From positions 4,340,001 through 4,404,000 of the forward strand of contig OY821789.1 of the NCBI GenBank assembly GCA_963682175.1: a stretch of 64,000 nucleotides of DNA, written 5' to 3'. Numbering within the stretch: position 1 is the stretch's first letter; each line of letters starts with the position of its first letter. The notes under the pieces were generated by a model. It was not told where the DNA came from. It saw only the letters and a program-made list of their open reading frames with translations, and did not search any database. Source of the DNA: Triglochin maritima (Eukaryota; Streptophyta; Magnoliopsida; Alismatales; Juncaginaceae). The position numbers and the translations under genes are program-made. Shown piece by piece: positions 38,875 through 52,192 of the stretch.

Positions 38875-39443
38875 GACCATCACTAACCATGACCTGGACA
38901 ACCCGGTCATCAGCTCTCTCTCTCTTCAAAATCTACTTTCTCTCTGTTCCACGTCAGTTTTCTCTTTCCTCAACCCACATTCTTCTCTTTCTTACACTAT
39001 TCACCTCTTAACCACAACCCAACACAACCTACCTCTCTCTTCCACATCATTTCGGGGTCCATCTTGGTAAAATTTTAAAAAAAATTCTAAAAAATCAAAA
39101 CAATTATAAAACGAATTTTCAAAAAAATTTATAAAAAAACTCAAACAAAAAAAATTAAAAAAATCAAAACAAAAAATAAACAAAAATTAAATAAAATTCA
39201 ACCCGGACGCGCCACGTGGCGTGTCCGGTTGGATGACCCGGACAACTGGGTCGTCGACTCGGGCGTTTCAACACCCGGGTCGATGACCCGGACAACTGGG
39301 TCGTCGACTCGGGCGTTTCAACACCCGGGTCGACGACCCAGGCAAACATAACCTCAGATGACCCAGCGTTAAGAGGTTGAAATGGTAAGGTCATCCATGA
39401 CCGGTAGTTCACGACCTTGAAAAAGCAGCGTTAAGGGATGCCC
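38875..39443. mobile_element. PIF/Harbinger-like MITE, TAA target duplication
   Basis: Left end TAA|GACCATCACTAACC; right end GTTAAGGGATGCCC|TAA, whose complement is GGGCATCCCTTAAC. The 3-bp TAA duplication is at 38872-38874 and 39444-39446. The interior has CT-rich words, CCACGTCAG, a long A-rich core, then a GC-rich block with a 50-bp direct repeat. It shares termini and interior order with 26565-26914. Confidence 0.7.
39202..39331. repeat. G-box palindrome followed by an exact 50-bp tandem repeat
   Basis: A 26-bp near-perfect palindrome centred on CACGTG (arms CCGGACGCGCCAC and GTGGCGTGTCCGG, one mismatch) starts at about 39203. It is followed by two 50-bp copies at 39232-39281 and 39282-39331 that begin GATGACCCGGACAACTGGG and appear identical. 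The block is GC-rich in otherwise A-rich DNA and sits inside the MITE at 38875-39443. Confidence 0.85.
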
Positions 39444-40644
39444 TAAAATCAAATACATGAAAGTAAATCTACTTGTTATAATAATATCCTACGTAAGCAT
39501 TAGAGTGAAAATAAAAAATATCAAAGACTGCTTTTTATATACTACAAAAAGAGGGGGAAAATCAAGTCAAAATAGCAAATCATTAGCCAATCTGGTTCTT
39601 TATTTCAATTTTCATTACTCACTGTCTAGTTACAAAAATCATTTTTCCTTACTCAATTTTCATTACTCAATTTTCATTTTTCCTGCAAAGTAAATATCCA
39701 AAGTACGTTCATCAATCTCAAAGTTATGAGCTGTTAGGTATCATCCTCAAGTTCACTTCCTCCTTTACACAAATGGGTGGATATCCTAAAATAAGTTACT
39801 ATACATCAACTTTACGCTTTATAAAGAGTTACGCTTTATAAAGAGTTATCCTTGTGAATATTATACTTAGCCAACAATCTTTTAACAAAGAATCAAATGA
39901 AATATGCATTTTAGACTTTATTTTTTTAACAACAACAAAATTGTTATCCTAAATTAGTTGGAACATACTAGAATCTTTAGAAATGTGAACACAAAAGAAT
40001 CATGATTCAACACACAAGAATAACATTTTTCCAGTCTTTCTTACCAATGTGAAATCATTAGAAATGTTCTAATCTTTTAGGTCACTTTCAATCATTTCTT
40101 TCCAATTTCATTTAGATTCATTCGATCATCTTTTAATTAAGAAACACCTATTTTATACTCATGTCATTGTTCATTTCGTACTTATTACAGCACCGCGAAA
40201 AAAATTATCCTCATATTAATCAAAACACGCATGTGTGCTTCACTTGATGTCACTTCTCGTGCACACTGCAAGATGATTTGGAGTTCTCTCTGGGTGACAA
40301 ATAAAAAACACTCGTTACACAAGAAATGTATCATTACTGGGTTAGGGACTAGTTTGGTGGGTTAGAGATATGATTTTAATCCCCCACACCTATAACAACC
40401 TATGATCCGTGGAGTGCAGTTACACGGTACGACTTAATAACTAAAATTTACCCCGTCGATTATTAAAAAAACAAACAAACAACTTTGTTCCAATTTCCCA
40501 AATCCACAGGGACTCAAACCGCAAGAAACCTCCCACAACAACAAGTGCCTTCTCCGGAAGCCAAGCCAAAGTTCCGCCTGAGTTCACACACAGTCCACAC
40601 CCACCACCACCCCAACGCCGACGACCCCAAACCCTCCCATCCCA

Positions 40645-43600
40645 ATGCCTCTGGTGCGCGCGGAGGTCCGGAATGAGTACGCGCTCGGCAACCCCGAGCT
40701 CTACCGCGCCGCCGCGAAACGAGAGGACCCCAAGGGCGTCCTAGACGGCGTCTCCGTGTCGGGACTCGTAGGGATCCTCCGCCAACTTGGGGATCTCGCC
40801 GGGTGAGTCGCCCTTGCCCTGCTTCCGTTGCCTTTCTTCCGAAGGTGGTTGCTTTTGAGCGGTTCCGGTGGAGATGAGAGTGGAATCGAGTTGGATTTGG
40901 TGTTTTTTGGTTGATTTTGGGTTGGATTCAGAGATGTGGTGTTGCATTGGGTTTCGGATCGGGGGTGGTTGAAGTTGGAGTTTAGATTTCGGTTTTTTCC
41001 TTAATTGCTAGAGTTCCAGTTATGGTAATTTCTAAAGCATGAAGGAGTTACATTTTGTGTGTGTGCATTTTTCTTTTCCAACAGCAAGTGAAGTTCCAAG
41101 AATTTTTTTGCTTTATTGTCAGGAGTTAATTGAACTTGTGATCTTTGCCGCACCGTGTCGGTGAACTACCAAAGGTGTTATTGTATTATGTGTTTTAACA
41201 CATCTCATTTCTGGCATCAAATGTGTATGATGCTTTTTAGGGGGTTTTAAGTAGTTGAGTGAGCTGTTGGTGGAGAGTTAGGTCCAGATTTAGCTGTTTT
41301 TGTCAAGTTTTATGTTGAAGGATTTAAGTGTATGCACGTACGTATAGCTGCTCCGAATTGGCATCTAAGATATGTACATTCTTACTGCACTGCCTAAGTG
41401 CGGACCGGTAAAGTGTTAATTTTCATCATTGTAGATTTGCCTCGGAGATTTTTCATGATTTGCATGAGCAAGTTGTTGCTACATCTGCCAGAGGACACAG
41501 AATGATGGCTCGAGTACAACGTATAGAAACAGCACTTCCTCAAATCGAGAAGGCTATCCAAGTGCAGAAAAGCCACATACATTTTGCATACTTGCCAGGT
41601 GTGCTTATACCTACGGTTTATTTTTTTAGTCATTTAGTTACCAACGAGGTAATTGTATAATTTGTATATAATCTAACATTCACGAATACTATTTGAGCTG
41701 ATCAACTTTTAAGGCCAATTCAACTTGATTCAGGTTCCGACTGGCACACTAATACACACGTTGAACATGAGCAACTTCTCAGCTGTGACGTGCCACGATT
41801 CATTATGGACTCCTACGAGGAATGTCGAGAACCACCTCGTCTATTTTTGCTTGACAAGTAAGATATAACTATGTTCTGTTTATTAGTTTATTAGTTGAGA
41901 TTGTTACGGCTATCTTGAGAGCAAGCTATGCTTTATTTTCAGGTTTGACCATGCTGGACCCGGAGCTTGTTTGAAGAGATATTCAGATCCAACCTATTTC
42001 AAGAGAGTACATGCTAGTTCAGAGAAACTACATCATGAAAAGACTCAAAAGGAAAGAAAGGCTCACAAAATCAAGGTATTTTGTCTCTATAACAATATAG
42101 CCAAGTGAGACACTGAGGTGACAAAGTTTGCATGGTTTTTTAAGTCTTTATCCTTTTTCTTTTATATGTAAAGGTGAAAGTGTGAAACGTTTCAAACATA
42201 TTGCCAACTTCATCTTAGCTGGTAACATTCACGTTAAGTGTTGCCACGTGTAATTACTGTCTCTAGAATAAATATTGTCATACATTGATATACATGTACA
42301 TAGACGGGTGCACTCTTACAACTTATTTTGTACATGTAACTGCAATAATGACTGCCAAATGTGATCAAGATGGGCCAATAAATTCCACATGACTTGTTTT
42401 GCAAAGGTTTATATGATTTTGAAGTTGAAAATGCTGCAAATTTATCACATAAAACGGTCACCCTATCTACACCGGTGCTGTCATTGTTTTCCCCAAAACA
42501 GTACAGGACCCAGTCTCATATGTGGAGATCTGGATAACTAGCATACTTTTTTTATCATCTTATGTTAGTCATTAAGACTTACTACTGAAAGAATTAAATT
42601 CTAATTACTGACATGCAGCTTTCTGTTATAATCGGTAAGGTTCGGAACTAAGAAATTATACATTACATCTGAAATATAATTATTATTGCATAATGTTAAA
42701 GATTGAAGTTCTTCCAAAAACGCTGAGTTGTTGCTCTGAGTGGATTCAACTTTAAAACTTAGAGAAGTATAGGGTTCACGATAAATGATTAGAAATATTT
42801 GTCTATTTATTTTATTACCTTACTTTGAAATACCATAATTACATGGTGGTTTCTATATATTCACAATTCAGTCGCCTTGCCACCTTATTGTCAAGTGACA
42901 TTCATGCATCCTGTCCGTAACTTAATAAAATATACCGAACTTTCCTCCAGTACATTTGGTCTCCTTTCTCTGCTATGAATTATGACTCTTCTCTGCTGCA
43001 TTTTTGTGGTGACAAAAAACATCTAATGTAATTCTCAGGTTCCACTAAATTGGTATGACTGCACGGATACATTTGTTATCAAGTCTGCCAATCAAAATAT
43101 ATGTTTCTTAGTTATTTTAGTGACCAAATGAAATGCTTCATTGTCAAATTTCTCACAAAAAACTGACTTTTCTCTCTCCTGCATCCAAACACTCTCACAA
43201 GTGTGAGAGTTTTCCCAAAAACTTGAAAGCTAAAAAAATGAGATTTTCCAGTTTTTCCGAAGTAATGCATTTTTGTCATTGTTGGAGATGAATATTTATG
43301 ATACTTTTCTGTTTGGAAGAAGATTTGATGAGGGTAAAACTGACTATTCCCGTGAAAAGTCAAAAAACTATGTGGGAGACAAGTTTTTGGCGTCTTTGTT
43401 CTTGGGAACAAGAAATCAATTTTTCACTTTATGTCAAATCATGTCTTTTAATCCCCAAAATTTCTTGATTTTTGTGACATTCAAACGCGTGACTTGAAAC
43501 CACAGCTAAAACTTTCTTGATCCTTTTCCGAATTCTCAGAGGAAGAGCTCTCGGATGCTGAATAGGGAAATGCAGCATGCCATCTTGCTTTCTTGCCAGA

Positions 43601-46600
43601 CCAACAGGTATTTTTCCCGCCTTGTACTTCTGTAGTTATGAGTTTTTATGTTAAAGACAGGGCATACAATGTATAGGCAGAATAATGAAGTACTAAATCT
43701 GTCCTGCGTTATTAAATATATTTTTCTACTATTATCGTTACTTATTGCACTTTCTACATTTCGCACTTGATTGCAGCATTCCCTGTGCCTCTCCGAGTAG
43801 CGATGTGCAGAGTGTTGCCAGTGAAACTGTATCATCATCTGATATGAGGTTGAGATCTGATCTTGGTAGCAGATCGGCTTCTTTTGATTCAAGAACCAGA
43901 TCTAGTTACGAAGAACCAGTTTCCAATACAAACTCGACTGCCGAAGCAAGAGGAGCTATATTTGGAAAACCATGTGCTTCTAGGCTGAAGATCGAGGATA
44001 ACGATGAATGTGCTTCCCTTACAGCCGATGAATCTAATAGTTCTGCAGATGGTGATTCTTTCCATAATTCGTTGCAAGAGCAAAGAGACATTCAGTCTCC
44101 TTCTGTTACATGGGATGAAAAAACAGAAATATTCAAGCCTAATAGCCCTCAGGCCTGTGATGATGATATTATTGAAAGTAAAGCAAGCCCAGAGTCCTCA
44201 ACAGTTATACCAGATCAAGGAGTGAAGGAACAAGGAATTATCAACAGTGTGCAATCAGTTCAAGATGACATTTCTATTTGTGTTCCTAAGGTACCACACC
44301 AAGAGGACAAGGGTGTTGCCGAAAGTTTCTCTCTTTCACTTCCGGGGGTTAGTCATTATGAAGAAGTGACCAGTGAGACTGATAATTATGTAGATGCACT
44401 GAATACGATGGAATCTGAAACAGATACTGATTCTGAATTCCAAACAAAACATGAAGTGAAAGCAATCAAAGCATCTTGCATACACACTTGTCAAATTGAA
44501 AATGGTACTAATAACAAAAATCCTGATTATTCTAATTCCGTTCCTGATGACATCTCCTGCATATCTGAGAGTTTGCAGCATAAAGAAACCCCTGGAATCT
44601 CGAACTTATTTTCCGTGAAAGATAGAAATTGTTCAGACCCACTGCCCATAAGTGGCCTTACTTCTGATGAGTTTGTTTCTACTGGTCACGATTTGGCTGA
44701 AATTGAAGAGAATTCCTCACGTGAAACATCTAAAGAAAATGAGACTACTCATCCACCGTCTGCTGAATCTGACATTCAGGATATGCAGGCCCAGTCTTCT
44801 GGAAATCTACCGAATGTGTTGGAAGACAAAAATGTAGTTGACACGCATAATACTACAGAAAATTGTGGTATTTCTGATCTAACTCGTGTTAAGATCTGGA
44901 CAAATGGTGGACTTTTAGGAGTGAAGCCATCAAAACCTCAATATTTTGCTGCACAATCTACTGCAAGTCAGAATTCCACATCAAGTATGAATGACGGAGG
45001 AGATGAACCTATCTGTGTATCCACAGCGAACCATGAAGCAGAAACTACATTGATTGGATCCTCTTCTGTCGTTGGAACGTCTGGAGATCATCGGTCTTCT
45101 GACTCTATTTCCTCGCATATGGGTTCAAATCAGAGGAGAGCGGAAAGTGAAGTGCAGCCTGTCTGTCCCTTCAAGCCTTCACTGTCACGTAATGGTTACA
45201 GTGATAGCTCCAGGAGCTTTCACGAGTCCATCCCAGACTATTCAAAAATTAAGCATGGAAATTTTCAAAAGTCACAATCTACAAATCTTGAAGGATGTAA
45301 CCGGGTAGTAAGTAATTCTATTGGTAATGGAACACCACAATGCTCGGCAGAACGTCTTTCAGTTGGTCTCGCAGAAACAAGTCTACCTAGTAATCTGCAA
45401 AATGAAGCATTAATTTCTCAAGATGAAAGACAGGGTTCTGTTGAAAGATCAGCTTACAGTACAGTTCCAGTGAAAGAGAGGTCCTTTCTAGAGGACCACA
45501 AACAGCATCCTAGAGCACCAGCAGAATCACGTCTTGAATCAAACGGCAAACAAGGGATTACTTCCAGGTCTTTGTCCTCTGGTCCACCATCTCCTCCATT
45601 GGAGCACATGAAAATTTCATTTCACCCGGTAAATGGCACCATGACTTCACAACTCAAACTGGAGTTTCCCGAAGGCCATCTCCATGAGCGCATTGAAGAG
45701 TTAATGTTTCCATCTTTTCAGCTACACCCAGGGGATGCCACATCTATGCAACATCTTAGTTCAGAATCCGATGACGACACATTCTGCATGTCCTCTTCTC
45801 CTTATTGCTCTGAACACATCCTCAGCCACCATTCAGATTCAGATTTTGATATGTGGGAGCAAGAAGAAGAAATTGAAAATGGAAACAATGGTAGCTTTGG
45901 GGCTTCACATACCGTTTCATCTTTGAGTGCATCTATTCCTTGCACGTCAGGGTACTATCAAATTAATCATCATTATGTACATGCTGAAAATGAAGGCAAT
46001 GATTTGAAGACCAAGGAGGATAATATTATCACCTTTCAATCCGGCAATCTGCCTGATCTTCCCTACCTTGAAGCTTTGAAGCCAACACTTAACAATCAAG
46101 CACAAAGTAGTCTTCCAGAGGAAAATACCCCTCCAGATTCTGAATTGGAAAGCACAAACGATGAGATGCAATCACAGCCAGCTCCTCCACCACCTCTACC
46201 TCCACCACTGTGGAGAATAACAAAGCCACTACCATATTTGAATTATGGACAACATGGAATTGAGACTTCAGATGATTTAATGCCTTTACACTCTCAAGCA
46301 TCTATTAAACCGGAGTCTAAACAAAATACAGGAAAACCAGTCCAGCCATCACCACCACCACAACCGCCTGTGCCACCACTGGCAGCATATGCCGACAAAG
46401 CAGCTGTGAGAGATACCAAGAACATGGTTGGTATTTTGATTTCTCTATACTTTAGTGGTTTAAAAGTGGGAAGAGTTTATGTAATGAATGACTATTTTTC
46501 TTCTTCTTCAGAGTGAATCTGTGAAACCTTATGCAACCAAGATGGCGGAGCAAGTTGCAAATGTTAAAGAAACAGATGAAAGGGATGACTTACTTCAACA

Positions 46601-48009
46601 AATTAGAAGCAAGGTATGTTTAGTTGTTTACGATCTTTCAATGGTTTTCTTGTTTTTTTATTTTATTTTTACTTGTAAACTTTTCAACTTCTGACTGTTG
46701 AATGAAGCCTTTTGATACACTTATATTTCTTTCCTTATAGATAGATAAATTAACTTTTCTTCTCGAAACCACTTTGTGGTTGTAATATTTATTTCAGAAA
46801 TCATAACTGGAAAATGCTCTGAATCCTTTGTTCTAATACACAATGAAATCTTAGCATGATTAAGGAAATATAGATATAAACTCCAGACTTTGTACTGGAA
46901 AGCGGTCCGAAACCCTGTCCTAAATTTATGCTATAAACTATTACACATATTTAGGAATGTAAAATTTAAATTTTACAATTGAAATGTGTTCTCAAGTCTA
47001 AATCCAATCTTTTTGTGCAATGAACTCTCTGTATGGTTATGAAATAGATATTCAATGTCAATATGTTGTGTGGCTAAGTAGTTGTTTGGCTCGAAAATAC
47101 TAGGAAAAATAGCACTGATTTTCTCAAGCATCCACTACCAGCAGCAGTTGAGCACATAATTTGTATCACGTGGCATCTGTATCTTTGAGGTCGTCAAGTT
47201 GCAAAGTCACACTTTGAAAAGTGAATAAATCAAAGAAAAAAAGTCTACTTGCTTTCATTTTTTCCTAGTAAGAATAGATTTGCATTCTATTCTTGTGATT
47301 CCCCTAGTGCTGATTTCTGAAAAATACATTATACTCCCTACCTTTCCTGATATTTTTCTATTAGAAAATGGAATCCTGTAGTTCAATCATTACCTTCTGT
47401 AATGGTTGTCTCTGATATCTTCCAATAGCTAAATCAATTGATGAACTTCTAGAGTTTCAATCTAGCTTAATTGGATTAGCTCTCTTAAATGGAAAACGTT
47501 TTTTGATTATGGAGAACTTGAAACGTTTTTTGAATATTTGGCAAGTAATGAAGTCTAGTAATTCAAAGTATAAAAAAGAGAGTTTTTGATTTGATTGGTA
47601 AAATATAGCCTTGAAGTTGTTAATATAAAGTCGTATAGATTATTGCCATTTGCCAGCATGGATGCAGACGTTTCATAACCCCCACCTTTGCCTTTTGATT
47701 GTATGTAGAGTTTGAATTATTAAATCTTCTTTTTGCTTGCTCGACCTGCAGTCATTCAATTTGAGGCGTACTGCAACCATGAAACAAAGTTTTGCATCAG
47801 GTCCTGCTGCCAATGGCAAAGTTGCTGCTATCATAGAAAAAGCAAATGCTATACGCCAGGTTAGTCTTACCTCTTTGTACTTCATTCCTTGAGGGGGAAA
47901 AATGTATGTTATAGCAAGGCTGGGACATCGGTATCACTGAAACTTTTTTATACAGGTTGTTGGAGGTAGTGATGAGGGTGGAGAGGATTCTACTTGGAGC
48001 GATAGTTGA
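40645..48009 (+). CDS. SCAR: SCAR/WAVE family activator of the ARP2/3 complex
   Basis: Plant SCAR proteins sit in the WAVE complex and activate ARP2/3 to nucleate branched actin at the plasma membrane, shaping trichomes, pavement cells and root hairs. Exons 40645-40802, 41435-41598, 41734-41857, 41943-42075, 43540-43607, 43777-46426, 46512-46613, 47752-47859 and 47956-48009 agree in phase and give 1186 aa. The N-terminal SCAR homology domain (residues 1 to about 215) starts [20 protein letters not shown] and includes [13 protein letters not shown] long acidic, Ser-rich, disordered middle is one 2.65-kb exon. Proline-rich runs ([20 protein letters not shown]) precede a C-terminal WH2 helix ([10 protein letters not shown], residues 1124-1133), a central helix ([12 protein letters not shown]) and an acidic tail with Trp1183. 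Domain order and length match SCAR proteins; which paralogue is not clear. Confidence 0.96.
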
Positions 48010-48756
48010 ATTCTTCATTCAAAGGTACAGACACATGATTTCATGAGGCCTCCTCAGCAGAAGTCTCGTCCGATGCCTGTGAATTTGTATGTGAATAGCA
48101 ACCCCCCTCTGTAAATTTTGTTATCTTTTGAGTTTTATTGTTTTTATATTAATGTTCTTTGAGTGTACCTCTTGTTCCGAATCGAACGATCATAATTTTC
48201 TGTTGAAACGTAAGTTTATATAGTATTCTATTCATGGTGCTGCTCTTTAAAAAAAACGTCCTTGCTCTCGCTATTGTCTTATAGTACTTGTCATTTTATT
48301 AAACTAGTACTTCTTCGGTTGGCCTATCATTTTGGTTAACAATGTAGGAAGCTACTTGTTTTATGAAGTGTGTTTTCACGAGTCCAGGACGAAGATCATG
48401 TATGAACTTCCTGGAAATGTTATGATGTACTCTTTAGCTTAGCTTGCTTTTACATGCATTTTTAGGAAAAGAAAGGCAATTGACTGGAATTTCAAAATTA
48501 CAGGTTCAACCAAACCAAGTCATTAGAGTAGAACTATCAGATCAGTGTAAGATCCGTGTACCCAACCATATCAGATCAGTGTGTGTTTTGAGTAGAACTA
48601 GTATAGACTCTTTCAAGAGGAACACTTTTATTCACATTCTTTTGTTGTGTGATTTGGATCAGGACAAATGGGCAATGGTCTGTGGCCATTCAAATTGGAC
48701 AACCTACGATTGAACTTTACTATATAAAAAAGGAAATTACTATATAAAAAAGAGAA

Positions 48757-49303
48757 TTGTTAAACGTTGTCTGTTTTTTACTAAAATTTTTCGTCCTAAT
48801 TATCATTTTGTCATTTACAATCCATTTAATACCCAGTATGTCCCGTAAAAACTAATAAAAAAATCGAAACGTCTAGCTAGGACACCTCCTCCATGGTGGG
48901 GGCGTCCTAGTTAGACGTCTTGTTTTTGTTTTTTTAAATCTTGAATTTATACGATATGTTATTTCAAATTAGTTCAGGTTTCGTTGCAAGATTTCGATGG
49001 TGACGGGGTGGGAAAAAACACAAACGTAAATAAACAGGTAAACGAATCAATATCCGGAGTACAATAATTTGGTGTTGAAAAAAATAGCAAAACACGCTCC
49101 CTCTGCTCGCTCGTTTTGCAGAGGGGACTAACGTCAACCACAAGGATTGCCGCCCCCTGTCACCCTTGAATTTCTACTTTGATTTTATTTTCATGATTAT
49201 ATGTGTTGTAGTATGAAAAGAGCAGAAATAAAGTAAAAATGAGAAAATGACAAAACGGTAATTGGTACGGACAATTTAAGTAATCTACGGAGTTGTTTAA
49301 CCG
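48757..49303. mobile_element. Short non-autonomous MULE with long degenerate TIRs
   Basis: The left end reads GTTAAACGTTGTCTG and onward to ATTATCATTTTGTCATTT; the right end, complemented, reads GGTTAAACAACTCCG and onward to ATTACCGTTTTGTCATTT. The similarity runs about 60 bp. The same wording is found at the right terminus of the OTU/PMD relic near 4005-4075. In the centre, CGTCTAGCTAGGAC (48870-48883) pairs with GTCCTAGTTAGACG (48903-48916) with one mismatch. A matching target duplication is not clear. Confidence 0.6.
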
Positions 49304-49458
49304 TCGAGAGAAAAAAAAATCACCAATGTCAAGGTAGACACGAATACATAATTACTTGTCTTGGGAGTTGGGTCTCACGAGTATACAGATCCACTTTAAA
49401 TTTAGAAACCGAAATATGTGATGTTTTTATTGAAATAAGAAATATGTAAAATTTCAAC

Positions 49459-50041
49459 TAGGGTTCTAAACAGGGTAAGTTTGCCCCGCAAACCCTCCCT
49501 GTCCCGCCCAATGTGGGTAGCGGATAAAAAAAATTACCTGCCAACCCATCACTTGTATACCTCCCGGTAATAAGAGGAGTGAGTTGTGGTTTTCTCGCAA
49601 ATTTTCCCCGCATAACTCGTATAGTTAGAGATGATCATAATTCATGTATAAAGTATTCTATCGTAGTGACACAATTTTCACATTCTAATACTTTTTTTTG
49701 GAGTTTTTTGTTGGTTTTGGGTATTGTCCTTTTGTGTAATTAAGTTAATTTTGGTCGATTTTGTGATTTTGGTTAGTATTCTTCAAGATGGAACAATATT
49801 TGTATGTAAAACACCAAAAATATTTTATTTTTAACAAAGGAAATGTTTAATATGTTCAGTTTTGTTGTCGGGACATATTTCATATAGTCTATGTTCCATG
49901 TTATTATTTTTAAAAAAAACTACACTACATCATTAAATGTGTGTAGGCAAAATTCATAAAAAGTAATTATAATACATCATTAAATCGAAAATACCCTGCT
50001 TAACCCGCATAAACCGCCCCTTCCCGCATATTCCACCCTTA
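49459..50041. repeat. Possible hAT-like element with CCCGC/GCGGG ends
   Basis: The left part, TAGGGTTCTAAACAGGG then CCCCGC-rich blocks, faces a right part with CCCGCATATTCCACCCTTA. The composition is like that of the element at 38224-38574, but the ends are poorly defined and no target duplication was found. Confidence 0.3.
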
Positions 50042-50175
50042 GACGGGACAAGTTTTTTTATTTTTGACCGGCTCAGCTTAGACCCCTACCTGCATTAGAT
50101 CACAGTAGTAAAGATTCCATTACAATCTTACCACAATATTTAATTTGAACAAAAAACACCCTTACTGGTTACTAC

Positions 50176-50359
50176 TAGGGCTGAGCAACAACTGGTCTGA
50201 GTTTCGGTCCGGACAGGACCCAACCGGTCCGGTCTTCGGTCCGAGATCCGTAGCAAATTTGGTTCCGGTCCGGTCCAGACCGGTCTAAATTTTGTTTATT
50301 TAAAATTTTAAGGTAAAAAACCCGGTTCCGGTCCGAGTCGGACCGGTTGCACAGCCCTA
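50176..50359. mobile_element. hAT MITE with exact 8-bp target duplication
   Basis: GTTACTAC occurs directly before (50168-50175) and directly after (50360-50367) a 184-bp element. The left end TAGGGCTGAGCAAC and the complement of the right end TAGGGCTGTGCAAC differ at one base in 14. The body carries GGTCCGG/CCGGACC words around an AT-rich centre. An 8-bp duplication and these termini are diagnostic of hAT elements. No coding capacity. Confidence 0.9.
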
Positions 50360-52039
50360 GTTACTACCAGCACTGCCGCGCTGGTGTTCCTCGTGCACAG
50401 TAGCAAAACGTAGCTCTCATCTCTTGCAGTCACAAACTTCGACTTCGAGCCCACTACCATTTGTCCTTTTATATCAGCCCTTTTCAAGTCATACCTAACA
50501 GCCTCCTAGGACCATTAAAAGTTTTGAGAACAGCCCATTAGGCAAAATCTACGCAATAACCGAAATAGATGCCAGCTCGAGAATCTTATCGACTCGATCT
50601 CGCTACTATTCTGGTTCACCGAATACATTGATTTTTTATTTATTTCTGGAACGTAATTTTTAGTTAAATTCCAAACATATAATCACATGCTGGGGATTGA
50701 CGATTGATCCATAGTTTTGGCTAATCCAAAATTGGGAGTCTAAGTTGGTTCATTGAATACATTGTTTTTTATAAGCGTCATTGAATACATTGTTAGTGTG
50801 AGAACCACAGGTAGACAATACATGTCAACTTCGATGTTGACTTCAGTTCAGGCCCACTCATACATAATTCATGGACAGCAATCTTCCAACTTAGGGACCG
50901 AAACAAACATGTCAATAGAGAGCTAATGTTTAGATTTTGTATGACCTTATTTAACATTTGAGTAACTAACTAACGACTCAACATGCCTACTGGCCCTTGT
51001 TACTATTTGCCTCAACTCAAAAGAATTAAAATTACGTCTAAAAGGAGCTGTTTCGGAAGAATTTGGATGGCTATCTAATTCTTTCTAGATAAGCTTATAT
51101 GTCCATTTTAATGTGGGAAAGAATGAATAGGACCAAGTTGACAGCCACCACTCGAGTGTTTACTTCCTCAAAGAAAGAAAAAAGAAAAGGTTCATGAACC
51201 ATATATAGTGGTCCTGCCAACTTCCATTATGATTTCACTCACCTACTCCAATAATAACTTGTCCTTAGTTTGTTCTTTAAGGAAGAAAAGAGATGGGATA
51301 ATATAACAAAATTTTATCTTTTGTCATTGGGAGAGTTGGTAATTTGGTATTTCTTGTGGTAAAATAGTTTCATTATGAATTTATGATTCCATCTTACTTA
51401 TCTTATTAAAAAAGAATGCTAACGGGTACAATAACATATCTTTACCTTTTTTTATATTTCTTTTTCGTTTATTAGTATGATACTGTGACCTCGGAGGCTG
51501 AGAGTCCCACATGCTGGCGTAATATGGAAGCCTGGAAGAAAATGAAGGTGTCTTCTTAATAAATAAGAGGATATCCTTTAGGTATTTTCAACTTATTCTT
51601 TCACGCATAGCTATGGCTCTAAAAAAAGCATGCAGACAGAACATGATTCACTGAAGTCAGAATAAGAGAATAGACAGAAACTGAACAATAAAAGTAGAGG
51701 ATTCCAGTTGGATTTATAATGGAACCTTTTACTTTCAAAAGTTGTCCGAATTTCTTCTCTTGGATGGGTCATAAAGTTCGACAAGTAGCCAAGTAGGCAT
51801 TGGAAAAGTTGATCACTCATGTCCACTTGCTCATAGCTTATCACATTTTATAAGCAATAATCCAACAGTGAAGTTGAACTTCCACTGCTGGCGTATCATT
51901 ATTTCACACAAAATATTCTTTACCTAATTGTTTGTTACCACACCATGTGAACTTTCTTCAGCATGGATCGATTTCCATGATCTCTAGTACTTGATTACTT
52001 CCTTATTAAAATTCCCCACTCTCATGGATCTCCACTAAT

Positions 52040-52192
52040 CAATATACAATGGGCGATAATTGCAATGATCATGCGCGCATATGAATAAACCAATATACAA
52101 TAGGTGATAATAGTAATGACCATGCGCGCATACGAATAAATCAATACACAATAGGTGATGACTCCAATAGCTTTGCACACACATAGATTAAC
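52040..52192. repeat. Three tandem copies of a 51-bp unit
   Basis: Copies begin at about 52040, 52091 and 52142 with CAATATACAAT or CAATACACAAT, then GGTGAT and, in the first two, CATGCGCGCAT. The third copy is diverged at its end. Confidence 0.75.

Larger units (their letters stand above)
33399..40644. other. Gene-poor spacer with several small DNA transposons
   Basis: Between the 5' ends of the carbamoyl-phosphate synthase gene (left, minus) and the SCAR gene (right, plus). I see no protein gene: the ORFs are short and AT-rich. Recognised items are the repeats at 34489-34722, 38224-38574 and 38875-39443. The stretches 33600-34480, 34730-38220 and 39450-40480 hold nothing I can name. Confidence 0.6.

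Noticed and set aside
43120..43480. MITE in the SCAR intron around the ACTCTCACA/TGTGAGAGT palindrome
   Set aside because: I could not find consistent terminal repeats or a target duplication, only a short 9-bp hairpin and AT-rich sequence.
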